From a virus: a DNA stretch of 33,597 bases. Location: the IMG/VR virus record IMGVR_UViG_3300027706_000275, positions 1 to 33,597 of that record; one strand, given 5' to 3'. Position 1 is the first letter of the stretch. Every line of letters begins with the position of its first letter. Under the pieces are notes generated by a model. It made no database searches, was not told the origin of the DNA, and worked only from the letters and a program-made list of their open reading frames with translations. A program made the translations under genes and the position numbers. This document shows, in pieces, positions 7,256-15,022 of this stretch.

Positions 7256-8116
7256 ATGCACGAGATGAAGGTCTATCTCCCGCTCGCCAAGGTCGATCGG
7301 GAGCAGCGGATGGTCTACGGCTATGCGTCCACCGAGGCGCTCGACAGCCAGGGCGAGGTGGTGCGCCGGCAAGCGCTCGCGGCGGCGCTCCCCGACTACA
7401 TGCGCTTCGCCAACATCCGCGAGATGCACCAGCCCTCCGCGGTCGGCGTCGCCAAGGAGGCGGCGATCGACGAGAAGGGGCTCTGGCTCGGCGCCAAGGT
7501 GATCGACGACGAGGCCTGGAAGAAGGTGGTCGAGGGCGTCTACAAGGGCTTCTCGATCGGCGGCTTCGTCACCTCCCGCGATCCCCGCGACCCCACGGTG
7601 ATCACCGGCATCGACCTCGCCGAGATCAGCCTGGTGGACCGGCCCGCCAATCCCGAGGCGACCGTCGAGCTTTTCAAGTCCGCGGCGGCTGCGAGCCTTG
7701 GCAAGGCGGGCGCGCGGCATTCCAAGGCGGATTTCGCGCGGGTCCAGGGCATTCACGACATGGCGGCGGCGCTCGGCGCCCATTGCCCCGGCGCCTCCGC
7801 CGACGATGGTGACGACGGCGACGATGAGCCCGGCGCCGACGAGGGCGAGGCCAAGGAGGCGATCGCCGGCGGGCGCGGAGTGCTGGCGAAGCTCGCTGCC
7901 GCGCGCCGGAAGCTCGCCGAGCTCGAGACCGCGAACTCCGCGCTGGCGCGGCGCATCGCCGAGCTCGAGAAGCGGCCGGAGCCCGGAAAGGTCGTGCTGC
8001 GCACCGTCGACAAGGCCGCGGACTACGCGAGCCGCACGGCGCCCGAGACCTCCGACACGCTCTCGCTCATCCGCCGCGCCTACGAGAACGCGCGGCTCAT
8101 CCGCTTCACCGGCTGA
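7256..8116 (+). CDS. Prohead protease (HK97 U35 / XkdF-like)
   Basis: A 286-residue maturation protease that trims scaffold or capsid protein during head assembly. The N-terminal half has the herpesvirus-assemblin-like fold: GYASTEALDSQGEVV near the start, catalytic His58 in REMHQP, and catalytic Ser100 in YKGFSIGGF, followed by the DLAEISLVDRPANPEA signature. The C-terminal half is acidic and then a coiled coil (LAAARRKLAELETANSALAR), likely the built-in scaffolding part, since no separate scaffold gene is present. It lies 31 bases after portal and is followed by a strong terminator. Confidence 0.88.
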   Translation: MHEMKVYLPLAKVDREQRMVYGYASTEALDSQGEVVRRQALAAALPDYMRFANIREMHQPSAVGVAKEAAIDEKGLWLGAKVIDDEAWKKVVEGVYKGFSIGGFVTSRDPRDPTVITGIDLAEISLVDRPANPEATVELFKSAAAASLGKAGARHSKADFARVQGIHDMAAALGAHCPGASADDGDDGDDEPGADEGEAKEAIAGGRGVLAKLAAARRKLAELETANSALARRIAELEKRPEPGKVVLRTVDKAADYASRTAPETSDTLSLIRRAYENARLIRFTG

Positions 8117-8142
8117 CGAGCCGCCCATCCCGCCACCGACCG

Positions 8143-8168
8143 CCCCGCCCTCGCGCGGGGTTTTTTTA
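8143..8168 (+). terminator. Intrinsic terminator after the protease gene
   Basis: CCCCGC (8143-8148) and GCGGGG (8155-8160) make a perfect stem with a six-base loop, followed by seven T residues. It lies between protease and capsid. As in other phages, it could reduce early-gene read-through or process the message while the capsid gene starts afresh. Confidence 0.7.
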
Positions 8169-8190
8169 TCGACCCCGCCAAGGAGACACC

Positions 8191-9696
8191 ATGACCACCA
8201 CCGCCGAGACTCTCGAGCTCATCAAGCAGGCGCAGCGGAACCCGATCGCCGGCAAGGAGCTGCTCGCCAAGACCTTCAACACCGCCGCGGGCCTGGTCTT
8301 CATCGACCTCGAGCCCAGCGCCAAGACGCTCTATCCCGTGATCACGCCGCTCAGGAACCAGATCCCGCGCGTGCCCGGCCGCGGCGGCACCGCCACCAAC
8401 TGGCGCGCCATCACCGGCATCAACATCAACGGGCTCTCGCTCGGCGTCTCGGAAGGCCGGCGCGGCGGCACCGTCGCCACGGCGACCCAGAGCTACACCG
8501 CGGCCTACAAGGGCTTCGGCCTCGAGGACAGCGTCACCTTCGAGGCGGACTACGCGGCCCAGGGCTTCGACGACCTGCGGCTCCGCGCGACCGAGGGCCT
8601 GCTGCGCTCGGTGATGATCGGCGAGGAGAAGCTGATCGTCGGTGGCAACCAGAGCCTGGCGCTCGGCACCACGCCGACGCCGACCGTGAGCGACGTCTCC
8701 ACGGGCGGCGCGCTCGGGCCCAACCTCGCGCAGAGCGTGATCGCAGTCGCGCTCTCCTTCGAGGGCTACCTCAATGCGTCGGTCGCGGCGGGCATTCCCA
8801 CCTCGATCTCGCGCGCCAACGCCGACGGCACCACCGACACCTATGGCGGCGGCTCCGCTCGCAAGTCGACCAACGCCACGATCACCACGGCGAACGACGG
8901 CAACAGCACGCACTCGCTCCGCGCGAGCGTCGCCGCGGTCAACGGCGCCGTCGCCTACGCCTGGTTCTGGGGCGTCGCGGGCTCCGAGGTGCTGGGCGCC
9001 ATCACCACCATCAACTCCGTGCTGATCACGGCGGCGGCGACGGGCACGCAGACCGCGGCCTCGCTCCCCGCCGTCGACAACAGCCAGAACAACCTGGTGT
9101 TCGACGGGCTCCTGACCCAGATCCAGCTGCCGGGCTCCAACGCCTACGTCGCGACCCTGCCGACGGGAACGCCCGGCACGGGGACGCCGCTCACCGCCGA
9201 CGGCGCGGGCGGCGTCGTGGAGATCGACGCCGCGCTCAAGTCCTTCTGGGACAATTTCCGGGTCTCGCCCGACCTGATGCTGGTGAGCTCCCAGGAGCTC
9301 CTCAACATCACGCGCAAGGTGATCACCGGCGGCGGCACGCCGCTCTTCCGCTTCAACCTCGACGGCGAGCAGGGCACGGTCGGCGCGGTGACGGCGACCG
9401 CGGGCGCGATCGTCGGCAGCTACCTCAACAAGTACACGATGAGCGGCGGCCAGCTCGTGCAGATCCTGCTGCACCCGAACGTGCCGCCCGGCACCATCGT
9501 CTTCTACAGCCGGACGATTCCCTATCCGCTCTCCAACGTCGCCAACATCCTGCAGATGAAGATGCGGCAGGACTACTACCAGCTCGAATGGCCGATGCAG
9601 ACGCGCCAGTACCAGTACGGCGTCTACGCCGACGGCGTGCTGCAGAACTACTTCCCGCCGGCCTTCGGCATCATCCGCAACATCGCGAACGGCTGA
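8191..9696 (+). CDS. Major capsid protein with inserted Ig/FN3-like domain
   Basis: A 501-residue shell protein. The N-terminal part (LIKQAQRNPIAGKELLAKTF, then FIDLEPSAKTLYPVITPLRN) and the C-terminal part (FYSRTIPYPLSNVANILQM and YQLEWPMQTRQYQYGVYADG) match a family of HK97-like capsids from proteobacterial siphoviruses. Between residues about 150 and 310 lies a Ser/Thr/Ala-rich insertion with repeated strand patterns (HSLRASVAAVNGAVAYAWFW) that resembles an Ig- or FN3-like surface domain. The ATG at 8191 is preceded by AAGGAGACACC, a strong ribosome site. No separate decoration gene follows, so the insertion may serve that role. Confidence 0.87.
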   Translation: MTTTAETLELIKQAQRNPIAGKELLAKTFNTAAGLVFIDLEPSAKTLYPVITPLRNQIPRVPGRGGTATNWRAITGININGLSLGVSEGRRGGTVATATQSYTAAYKGFGLEDSVTFEADYAAQGFDDLRLRATEGLLRSVMIGEEKLIVGGNQSLALGTTPTPTVSDVSTGGALGPNLAQSVIAVALSFEGYLNASVAAGIPTSISRANADGTTDTYGGGSARKSTNATITTANDGNSTHSLRASVAAVNGAVAYAWFWGVAGSEVLGAITTINSVLITAAATGTQTAASLPAVDNSQNNLVFDGLLTQIQLPGSNAYVATLPTGTPGTGTPLTADGAGGVVEIDAALKSFWDNFRVSPDLMLVSSQELLNITRKVITGGGTPLFRFNLDGEQGTVGAVTATAGAIVGSYLNKYTMSGGQLVQILLHPNVPPGTIVFYSRTIPYPLSNVANILQMKMRQDYYQLEWPMQTRQYQYGVYADGVLQNYFPPAFGIIRNIANG

Positions 9697-9750
9697 GCCT
9701 CGAGGCACCCGAGCGCGGCGGCGGACAGGGCCCGCGCGCGAGGGACGCCG

Positions 9751-9783
9751 GAGCGGGCGGCCCGTCCCCCCGGCCGCCCGCTC
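9751..9783 (+). terminator. Strong hairpin after the capsid gene
   Basis: GAGCGGGCGGCC (9751-9762) and GGCCGCCCGCTC (9772-9783) pair perfectly over 12 bases with a nine-base loop. The following TGTCCTTCTGTT is only moderately T-rich, so it is terminator-like or an mRNA-stabilising hairpin. It lies in the 348-base gap 9697-10044, which also holds a possible minus-strand HTH remnant and otherwise nothing I recognise. Confidence 0.45.
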
Positions 9784-9813
9784 TGTCCTTCTGTTCGGTC
9801 GACGGAACTCTCG

Positions 9814-9993
9814 TCAGCCCGTGCCGGCCGAGAGTTGTCGGGCGCAGGTCTGCGCCCTCTCGACGAGCGAGGCCGATAGCTTCGCGAGAACCGGGTGCCT
9901 GAGCCCATTCTCATAGCCTGATAAATACCGAGTGTCAGCGATCGTATGCATATCCGGTTGTAAGCTTTGGCATACATACTGATATGTAATCAT
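9814..9993 (-). pseudogene. Possible remnant of an XRE-type HTH regulator
   Basis: A 59-residue minus-strand frame from ATG 9993, ending with RYLSGYENGLRHPVLAKLSA, which matches the recognition-helix pattern of Cro/C1 proteins (xxSxxExGxRxPxxxxL). The residues expected before it (DALRECKR) continue in frame upstream of the ATG without a start codon, as if the 5' end were lost. The base composition is lower in GC than the flanking capsid and connector genes. The resemblance is short, so this is tentative. Confidence 0.3.
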
Positions 9994-10044
9994 GCGCTTA
10001 CATTCCCGCAGCGCATCCCATTCGAAACCTAGCGAGCATTGCCC

Positions 10045-10230
10045 ATGAAGATGCAGGCGCCGGCGGGATGCCGGCAGGTCTCCTATGAGGGCCAGGTCTA
10101 TCGCGTGAGCGAGGACGGCACGGTCGAGGTGCCGGAGGCGGCGCGGACCGAGCTCGAGGAGCACGGCTTCACGCGCGTCCGCGAGCCGCGCAAGCGCCTG
10201 GCCGCGCGCTCGCGCAAGGCCAGGGAGTAA
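10045..10230 (+). CDS. Small hypothetical protein after capsid
   Basis: A 61-residue protein with the pattern VSYEGQVYRVSEDGTVEVPEAA, then a helix and a basic tail (PRKRLAARSRKARE). Short proteins of this kind often sit between capsid and head-tail connector genes in alphaproteobacterial phages, but I cannot assign a role. The frame is open from TTG 10039; the ATG at 10045 is preferred. It ends seven bases before the connector gene, so it belongs to the same operon. Confidence 0.6.
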   Translation: MKMQAPAGCRQVSYEGQVYRVSEDGTVEVPEAARTELEEHGFTRVREPRKRLAARSRKARE

Positions 10231-10236
10231 GCCCGC

Positions 10237-10797
10237 GTGGCCCAGGGCGATCTCACGACGCTCGCCAACGTCAAGGCGTGGTTCGCGCCGCCCTTGACCG
10301 CGACGGCGGACGACGCGCTGCTGACGCGGCTCATCACCGCCGCGAGCCAGTTCGTTCTCGCCTGGCTCGACCGCACCCTCGCGCAGCAGAGCTATGCGGA
10401 GACGCGCGACGGCACCGGCGGCTTGAGCCTCGCCTTCGGCAACACGCCCGTCTCCGCGGTGAGCGCGGTCTCGGTCGACGGCGTCGCGATCCCGCCGGCG
10501 CCGGACGCGGTGTCGCCGGGCTACGCCTTCAGCGCGACGCGGCTCTATCTCCGCGGCTACGCCTTCACGCGCGGCGTGCAGAACGTCGCGCTCGCCTACA
10601 CGGCGGGCTATGCCGCGACGCCGCCCGAGGTGGAGCAGGCCTGCATCGAGCTGGTGGCGCTCCGCTACAGGGAGCGCGACCGAATCGGCCATGTCTCGAA
10701 GTCGCTCGCCGGCGAGACCGTGTCCTTCAGCCAGAAGGACATGAGCGACGACATCAAGACGTTGCTGTCGCTCTACCGCCGGATCGCCTCGCCATGA
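10237..10797 (+). CDS. Head-tail connector protein (gp6-like)
   Basis: A 186-residue protein of the HK97 gp6/adaptor type that forms the ring below portal. It begins with the helix LTTLANVKAWF and LITAASQFVLAWLDR. A central strand region, VSVDGVAIPPAP, precedes the helix PEVEQACIELVALRYRERDR, which is the family hallmark. The GTG start (10237) follows AGGGAG. The stop overlaps the next start by four bases (ATGA). Confidence 0.75.
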   Translation: MAQGDLTTLANVKAWFAPPLTATADDALLTRLITAASQFVLAWLDRTLAQQSYAETRDGTGGLSLAFGNTPVSAVSAVSVDGVAIPPAPDAVSPGYAFSATRLYLRGYAFTRGVQNVALAYTAGYAATPPEVEQACIELVALRYRERDRIGHVSKSLAGETVSFSQKDMSDDIKTLLSLYRRIASP

Positions 10798-11279
10798 GCG
10801 GCGCCGAGATCGCGGGGCTCGACGCGGCGGTCGAGCGGTTTCGCGCGCTGCCGGGCGCGATCGCCGAGGGGCTCGCCCGCGCGCTTGGCCGCGCCTCCAT
10901 CGACCTGCGGGCGGCGACGCAAGGGAAGCTTTCGGGCGCCGTGCTGCAAAGCCGCGCGGGCGCGCTCCGCGCCAGCATCGTCGCGACGGTGACGCCGAGC
11001 GCCGGCGGCCTCTCCGCCGCGGTCGGGAGCGCGCTCCCCTATGCGGGGTTCCAGGAATACGGCTTCCAGGGGACCGAGAGCGTGAGCGCGCATCTCCGCA
11101 CCATCAGGCAGGCCTTCGGGCGGCCGCTGCGCGCCGGCAGGGAGCGCATCGCGGTCGGCGGCTACGAGCGCAAGGTCGATTATCCCGCGCACTCCTTCCT
11201 GCGCTCGGCGCTCGCCGACATGGCGAACGAGATCGCGAGCGGGCTCGAGACCGCGGTCTCGGAGGCGGTCGCGTCATGA
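10794..11279 (+). CDS. Head-tail joining / minor tail protein (HK97 gp10-like)
   Basis: A 161-residue protein of the HK97 gp10 type, involved in head closure or neck assembly. Supporting segments are an N-terminal helix (GLDAAVERFRALPGAIAEGLARAL), GSALPYAGFQEYGF (the conserved YAxxxExG-like core) and the final YPAHSFLRSALADM. The preceding and following genes overlap it by four bases each, so it is translationally coupled to both. Confidence 0.75.
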   Translation: MSGAEIAGLDAAVERFRALPGAIAEGLARALGRASIDLRAATQGKLSGAVLQSRAGALRASIVATVTPSAGGLSAAVGSALPYAGFQEYGFQGTESVSAHLRTIRQAFGRPLRAGRERIAVGGYERKVDYPAHSFLRSALADMANEIASGLETAVSEAVAS

Positions 11280-11698
11280 ACCGCGAGGCGATCTACGGTG
11301 CGCTCTTCGCGAGGCTCGCGGCCGCCGGTGGCTTCGCCACCGCGAGCCGGCGGCTCAGGCACTGGAGCGACGTCGGGCCCGCGGAGCAGCCGGCGCTCTT
11401 CCAGGTGCAGAAGAGCGAGACCGCCCGCCGCGATGCCGGCCTGCCGCCCCGATGGACGCTCGCGGTCGATCTCTTCGTCTACGCCCGGGCGCCCGACGAT
11501 GTGACCGCCGCGACCGCCGTGATCAATCCGCTCCTCGATGCGATCGAGGCGGCGCTGGCGCCCGACCCCGTCACCAACGCGCAGAGCCTCGGCGGTCTCG
11601 TGGCGCACTGCTGGATCGCCGGCAAGGTGGAGACCGACGAAGGCGTGCTCGGCGGCCAGGCGGTCGCCATCGTGCCGATCGAGATTCTCGTCCCCTAA
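11276..11698 (+). CDS. Tail terminator / completion protein (DUF3168-like)
   Basis: A 140-residue protein with the size, position and pattern of tail-completion proteins that cap the tail tube and bind the neck. It starts MNREAIYGALFARLAAAGGF, a helix typical of the group, contains PRWTLAVDLFVYAR and INPLLDAIEAALAPD, and ends in the strand AVAIVPIEILVP. It lies between the gp10-like protein and the tail tube gene, exactly where this function is encoded in siphoviruses. Confidence 0.7.
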   Translation: MNREAIYGALFARLAAAGGFATASRRLRHWSDVGPAEQPALFQVQKSETARRDAGLPPRWTLAVDLFVYARAPDDVTAATAVINPLLDAIEAALAPDPVTNAQSLGGLVAHCWIAGKVETDEGVLGGQAVAIVPIEILVP

Positions 11699-11711
11699 GG
11701 AGATATAAGCC

Positions 11712-12452
11712 ATGGCCCAGTACAGCTTCGGCTCGGGCGTGCTGTTCGGCACGCGCACCGACATCGCGACCGCGACGCCCGTCCGCTTCGGCGCGCTGCA
11801 GGACGTCTCGATCGACTTCACCTTCTCGCTGAAGGAGCTCTACGGGCAGTATCAGTTCCCGCTCGCGGTGGGCCGCGGCGCCGGCAAGATCCAGGGCAAG
11901 GCCAAGTTCGCGCAGATCAACGGCCTCGCGCTCAACTCGCTGTTCTTCGGTCAGGCGCAGTCGACGGGACAGACGCTGACCTCGCTGACGGAGGCGCAGA
12001 GCGTGCCGGCGTCGTCACCCTACACGGTGACGGTCGCCAACGCCGCCACCTTCGCGGTCGATCTCGGCGTGGTCTATGCCGCGACCGGCCTGCCGCTGGC
12101 CAAGGTCGCGAGCGCACCCGCCCAGGGCCAGTACGCCGTCAGCGCCGGCGGCGTCTACACCTTCGCCTCGGCCGACGCCGGTGCCGCGATCCTGGTCTCC
12201 TACACCTATACGCAGACGACCAGCGGCAGCAGCGCGACGATCACCAACCAGCTCCTCGGCGCCGCGCCCGCCTTCCAGGCGAATTTCTTCGAGACCTTCC
12301 AGGGCAAGCAGGTGAACCTGCAGCTCAACCAGTGCGTCGCCGACAAGCTGACGCTCGCCACCAGGCTCGAGGACTTCACCATCCCCGAGTTCGACTTCAT
12401 GGCCTTCGCCGACGCCGCCGGGACTCTCGGCAAGATCAGCCTGGCGGAGTAG
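11712..12452 (+). CDS. Major tail tube protein
   Basis: A 246-residue protein that polymerises into the tail tube. The beta-rich pattern and segments such as RFGALQDVSIDFTFSLKELYG, FPLAVGRGAGKIQGKAKF and LNQCVADKLTLATRLEDFTIPEF fit the tail-tube family. A Thr/Ser/Ala-rich central part (about residues 85-165) could be an exposed loop domain. The ATG is preceded by TAAGGAGATATAAGCC, one of the strongest ribosome sites in the window, consistent with the high copy number of tube protein. Confidence 0.82.
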   Translation: MAQYSFGSGVLFGTRTDIATATPVRFGALQDVSIDFTFSLKELYGQYQFPLAVGRGAGKIQGKAKFAQINGLALNSLFFGQAQSTGQTLTSLTEAQSVPASSPYTVTVANAATFAVDLGVVYAATGLPLAKVASAPAQGQYAVSAGGVYTFASADAGAAILVSYTYTQTTSGSSATITNQLLGAAPAFQANFFETFQGKQVNLQLNQCVADKLTLATRLEDFTIPEFDFMAFADAAGTLGKISLAE

Positions 12453-12458
12453 GGCATA

Positions 12459-12761
12459 ATGGAGCCAGTCACCATTCGCCTCGGCGGCGCCGACTTCGCC
12501 ATCCGGCCACTGACCTTGCGGCAGCTCCGCAGCGTACTGCCGGCCTTCGCGCGGGCGGGCGCCACCGGCGCGGAGGACGGCGTCGACGCCGCGGTCGAGA
12601 TCATCGCGGCGGCGCTCTCCCGCGACCATCCGGAGATGACGCGCGAGGCGCTGCTGGACACGCAGGCGAGCGTGCGGGAGCTTGCCGAGGCCGTCACCGC
12701 GGTTGCGCGCTTGAGCGGGCTCGTTGCCGTGGGGGAAGCGCAGGCGGGGAGCGTCCCCTAG
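12459..12761 (+). CDS. Tail assembly chaperone, N-terminal frame (gpG-like)
   Basis: A 100-residue protein beginning MEPVTIRLGGADFAIRPLTL, the usual start of tail-assembly chaperones that hold the tape measure before tube polymerisation. It starts six bases after the tube gene. Near its end are G-GGG-GAA (12731-12737) and C-CCC before the TAG stop (12755-12761), either of which could allow a -1 slip into the frame that continues to 13030. Together they would make a gpG / gpG-T pair as in lambda. Confidence 0.75.
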   Translation: MEPVTIRLGGADFAIRPLTLRQLRSVLPAFARAGATGAEDGVDAAVEIIAAALSRDHPEMTREALLDTQASVRELAEAVTAVARLSGLVAVGEAQAGSVP

Positions 12762-13030
12762 AGGAGGTCTGGGACGAGATCTACGGGAGCCTTGCGACCG
12801 TTTGCGGGTATCTGCCGGACGAGATCGACGGACTGACGCTTCCCGATTATCAGCGGCTTTGCCGCTACTGGACGAGCCATCCGCCCACGCATGTCCTGCT
12901 GCGGGCGTTCCTGGGATATCGCCACTCCCGCGCCCGCGCGCCAGCGGAGAAATCGAACCTCGGCGAGCTCATCGCGATGATGGGGCCGGGCGGCGTGCTC
13001 TCGGCGCGCGGACCCGGCGCCAAGGGATAA
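12758..13030 (+). CDS. Tail chaperone C-terminal extension (gpT-like), by -1 frameshift
   Basis: A 90-residue open frame (LEEVWDEIYGSLATVCGYLP ... GGVLSARGPGAKG) in the -1 frame relative to the upstream gene, with no ATG, GTG or TTG near its beginning despite a GAGGAGG at its front. The segment WDEIYGSLATVCGYLPDEID and the helix LPDYQRLCRYW look like real protein. It sits directly before the tape measure. The lack of a start favours programmed frameshifting from the upstream chaperone frame; the exact slip codon is not certain. Confidence 0.65.
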   Translation, partial: LEEVWDEIYGSLATVCGYLPDEIDGLTLPDYQRLCRYWTSHPPTHVLLRAFLGYRHSRARAPAEKSNLGELIAMMGPGGVLSARGPGAKG

Positions 13031-13039
13031 GGGGTCTTC

Positions 13040-14089
13040 ATGGCGGACAACCAGATCTCGGTCACGGTCAGCGCCGACGTGGCGCCGCTGCAATCGGCGC
13101 TGCAGCAGGCGAGTTCGGCGTTCCAGAGCGCCGCCGGCGTGATCGCCTCGACCGCCAGCGAGATCGCCAACAACGCGAAGCAAGCCTTCGACGGCATGGC
13201 CGCCGCCGCCCGGCAGACGAGCCAGGCGCTGCTCCAGGCGAGCCAGCAGACGGCGCAGCAGGAGATCCAGGCGGCGCAGCAGGCGAGTCAGCAGCTCGGC
13301 CAGAGCCTCGACCGGCAGCTCGCGGAGCACCGGAACTACGCGGAGAACGTCCGCAACCTGCACCGCGCCGCGGCGGGCGACGTCGCGAAGATCTGGGACC
13401 AGGCGGGGAGCCAGATCGAGCATACGCTGATGGCGTCCTTCAACCGGATGATCGTGAGCGGCGGCAACTTCCGGCAGCAGATGCAGCGGATCGCGGCGCA
13501 GGTCCAGACGGCGCTGCTGACGGCGATCGAGAAGACCGTGCTGAGCTGGATCACCGGCGAGAATGCCAAGACCGCCGCGACCGTCGCGGGCACCGCGGCG
13601 CGCAGCGCGGCCGAGGAGGCCGCGGGGAGCGCGGGCCTCGCCTCGATGGCGCTCAAGGCGATCAAGGCGATCGTGAACGACGCGTCGCAGACCTTCGCGG
13701 GCATCTTCGCCTTCCTCGCGCCGGAGATGGGGCCGGCGGCGGCGGGCCCTGCGGCGGCCGGCGAGGCCATGGTCATGGCGGCGGCGGGCGAGATCGTCTC
13801 GGCCGCGGGCGGCGCCTGGAGCCTGCCGGGCGACATGCTGGTCTTCGCGCACCAGGGCGAATCGATCCTGCCCGCGCATATCGCGGACCCCATGCGCGAC
13901 TTCTTCACGAGCGCGGCGGCCGGCGGCCGTGCCGACGGCGCAGCAGGCGGCGACGTGAACTTCCACGTCTACGCCATGGATTCCCGAGACGTCATGAACT
14001 TCTTCAAGCGCAACGGCGCCACGCTCGCCCGGGTGCTTAAGGGCGAGCAGCGGAACTTCAATGCCTCCCTCGCTTCGGCACTCCGGTAG
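13040..14089 (+). CDS. Short tail tape measure protein
   Basis: A 349-residue protein. The first half is helical and rich in Gln, Ala and Ser (QASQQTAQQEIQAAQQASQQ), and the second half has an Ala/Gly-rich hydrophobic stretch (about 215-255) and LVFAHQGESILPAHIADPM, an ending shared with phage tape-measure-like proteins. Position after the chaperone pair and before DUF2460 supports the role. It is far shorter than typical siphovirus tape measures (lambda gpH has 853 residues), implying a short tail comparable to gene transfer agent particles. Confidence 0.75.
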   Translation: MADNQISVTVSADVAPLQSALQQASSAFQSAAGVIASTASEIANNAKQAFDGMAAAARQTSQALLQASQQTAQQEIQAAQQASQQLGQSLDRQLAEHRNYAENVRNLHRAAAGDVAKIWDQAGSQIEHTLMASFNRMIVSGGNFRQQMQRIAAQVQTALLTAIEKTVLSWITGENAKTAATVAGTAARSAAEEAAGSAGLASMALKAIKAIVNDASQTFAGIFAFLAPEMGPAAAGPAAAGEAMVMAAAGEIVSAAGGAWSLPGDMLVFAHQGESILPAHIADPMRDFFTSAAAGGRADGAAGGDVNFHVYAMDSRDVMNFFKRNGATLARVLKGEQRNFNASLASALR

Positions 14090-14123
14090 TTGTCACCTGC
14101 GCTCTGGCCGTGCGAGACGGTGC

Positions 14124-14235
14124 GTCCTTCGACTCACGTCCCGTTGGGACGTGGCTCAGGATGAGGACTGTTCTTCGTGCCCTTCTGGATGCGCCTCATC
14201 CTGAGCCGCGTGCGATTGCACGCGAGTCGAAGGAC
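14124..14235. repeat. 112-bp nested palindromic repeat element
   Basis: Four stems are nested: GTCCTTCGACTC (14124-14135) pairs with GAGTCGAAGGAC (14224-14235), and CTCAGGATGAGG (14155-14166) pairs with CCTCATCCTGAG (14194-14205). Between them lie small hairpins ACGTCCC/GGGACGT (14136-14152) and CGCGTGC/GCACGCG (14207-14224). It fills the 198-base gap between tape measure and DUF2460. Similar CTTCGA/CTCAGGATGAGG elements are common in Rhizobiales-like chromosomes. Confidence 0.85.
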
Positions 14236-14287
14236 GCGGTGAATTTGCTCAGTTGCGCACCGGCGAGCCCGATAGGCGAGGATAGAA

Positions 14288-14890
14288 ATGTCCAACGCGG
14301 TTTTCCCCTCGCTTCCCGGCCTCGGCTGGAGCGTCAAGCGCACCGAGATCTGGAAGACCCGCATTCAGGAGGCGATATCGGGCAAGGAGGTGCGGATCGC
14401 CGACTGGTCCTTCCCGCGCCACAAATGGGAGCTCACTTTCGATTTCCTGCGGAGCGCGCCGAGCTACGCCGAGTGGCAGGCGCTGCTGAGCTTTTTCGAC
14501 CTGCGCCAGGGGCTGTTCGACAGCTGGCTCTATGCCGATGCCGACGACAATGCGGTGACCGACCAGCCGCTGGGCACCGGCGACGGAAGCACCGCCGCGT
14601 TCCAGCTGGTGCGCACGCTCGGCACCTACGTCGAGCCGATCATCGCGCCCAACGCGGTCGCCAGCGTCAAAGTCGCCGGCGTCGTGCAGAGCGGCGGCAC
14701 CTACAGCGTTGATGCGTCGACCGGCAGGATCACCTTCGCTGCGGCGCCCGCGAGCGGCGCCGCGATCTCCGCGACGTTCTCCTACTATTTCCGCTGCCGG
14801 TTCTTCGAGGACAGCATGGACTTCGAGAAGTTCATGAGCCAGCTGTGGTTGGCGAAATCGGTCAAATTCATCTCGCTCAAGAGCAACTGA
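14288..14890 (+). CDS. DUF2460 distal tail protein (GTA gp12-like)
   Basis: A 200-residue protein matching the DUF2460 family, which forms the distal tail ring linking tube to baseplate hub in Rhodobacter gene transfer agent and related phages. Characteristic segments are FPSLPGLGWSVKRTEIWKTR, WELTFDFLRSAPSYAEWQAL and the closing strands YSVDASTGRITFAAAPASGA. The C-terminal helix ends FMSQLWLAKSVKFISLKSN. Its neighbours DUF2163 and NlpC/P60 follow in the conserved order, though separated by repeats. Confidence 0.9.
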   Translation: MSNAVFPSLPGLGWSVKRTEIWKTRIQEAISGKEVRIADWSFPRHKWELTFDFLRSAPSYAEWQALLSFFDLRQGLFDSWLYADADDNAVTDQPLGTGDGSTAAFQLVRTLGTYVEPIIAPNAVASVKVAGVVQSGGTYSVDASTGRITFAAAPASGAAISATFSYYFRCRFFEDSMDFEKFMSQLWLAKSVKFISLKSN

Positions 14891-14913
14891 CTCACACCTT
14901 GAGCCGCTAGCTT

Positions 14914-15000
14914 CCCCCTCACCCAGCTGCGGCTAAGCTCGCTTCGCTCGCTAAGCCTCCGCAACCCTCTCCCCAACGGGGAGAGGGAAGGGTGAGGGGG
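14914..15000. repeat. Intergenic inverted repeat with inner hairpins
   Basis: CCCCCTCACCC (14914-14924) pairs with GGGTGAGGGGG (14990-15000). Inside lies CCCTCTCCCC-AAC-GGGGAGAGGG (14965-14987) and an imperfect stem around GGCTAAGC / GCTAAGCC. It occupies the gap between DUF2460 and DUF2163 and is a chromosomal-style intergenic element distinct from the other repeats in the window. Confidence 0.8.
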
Positions 15001-15022
15001 CCTCGCATCCGAGAGACCCTGG

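Noticed and set aside
14110-14712. Plus-strand 200-residue frame across the nested repeat and DUF2460
   Set aside because: It reads through a palindromic repeat and then out of frame with the DUF2460 protein.
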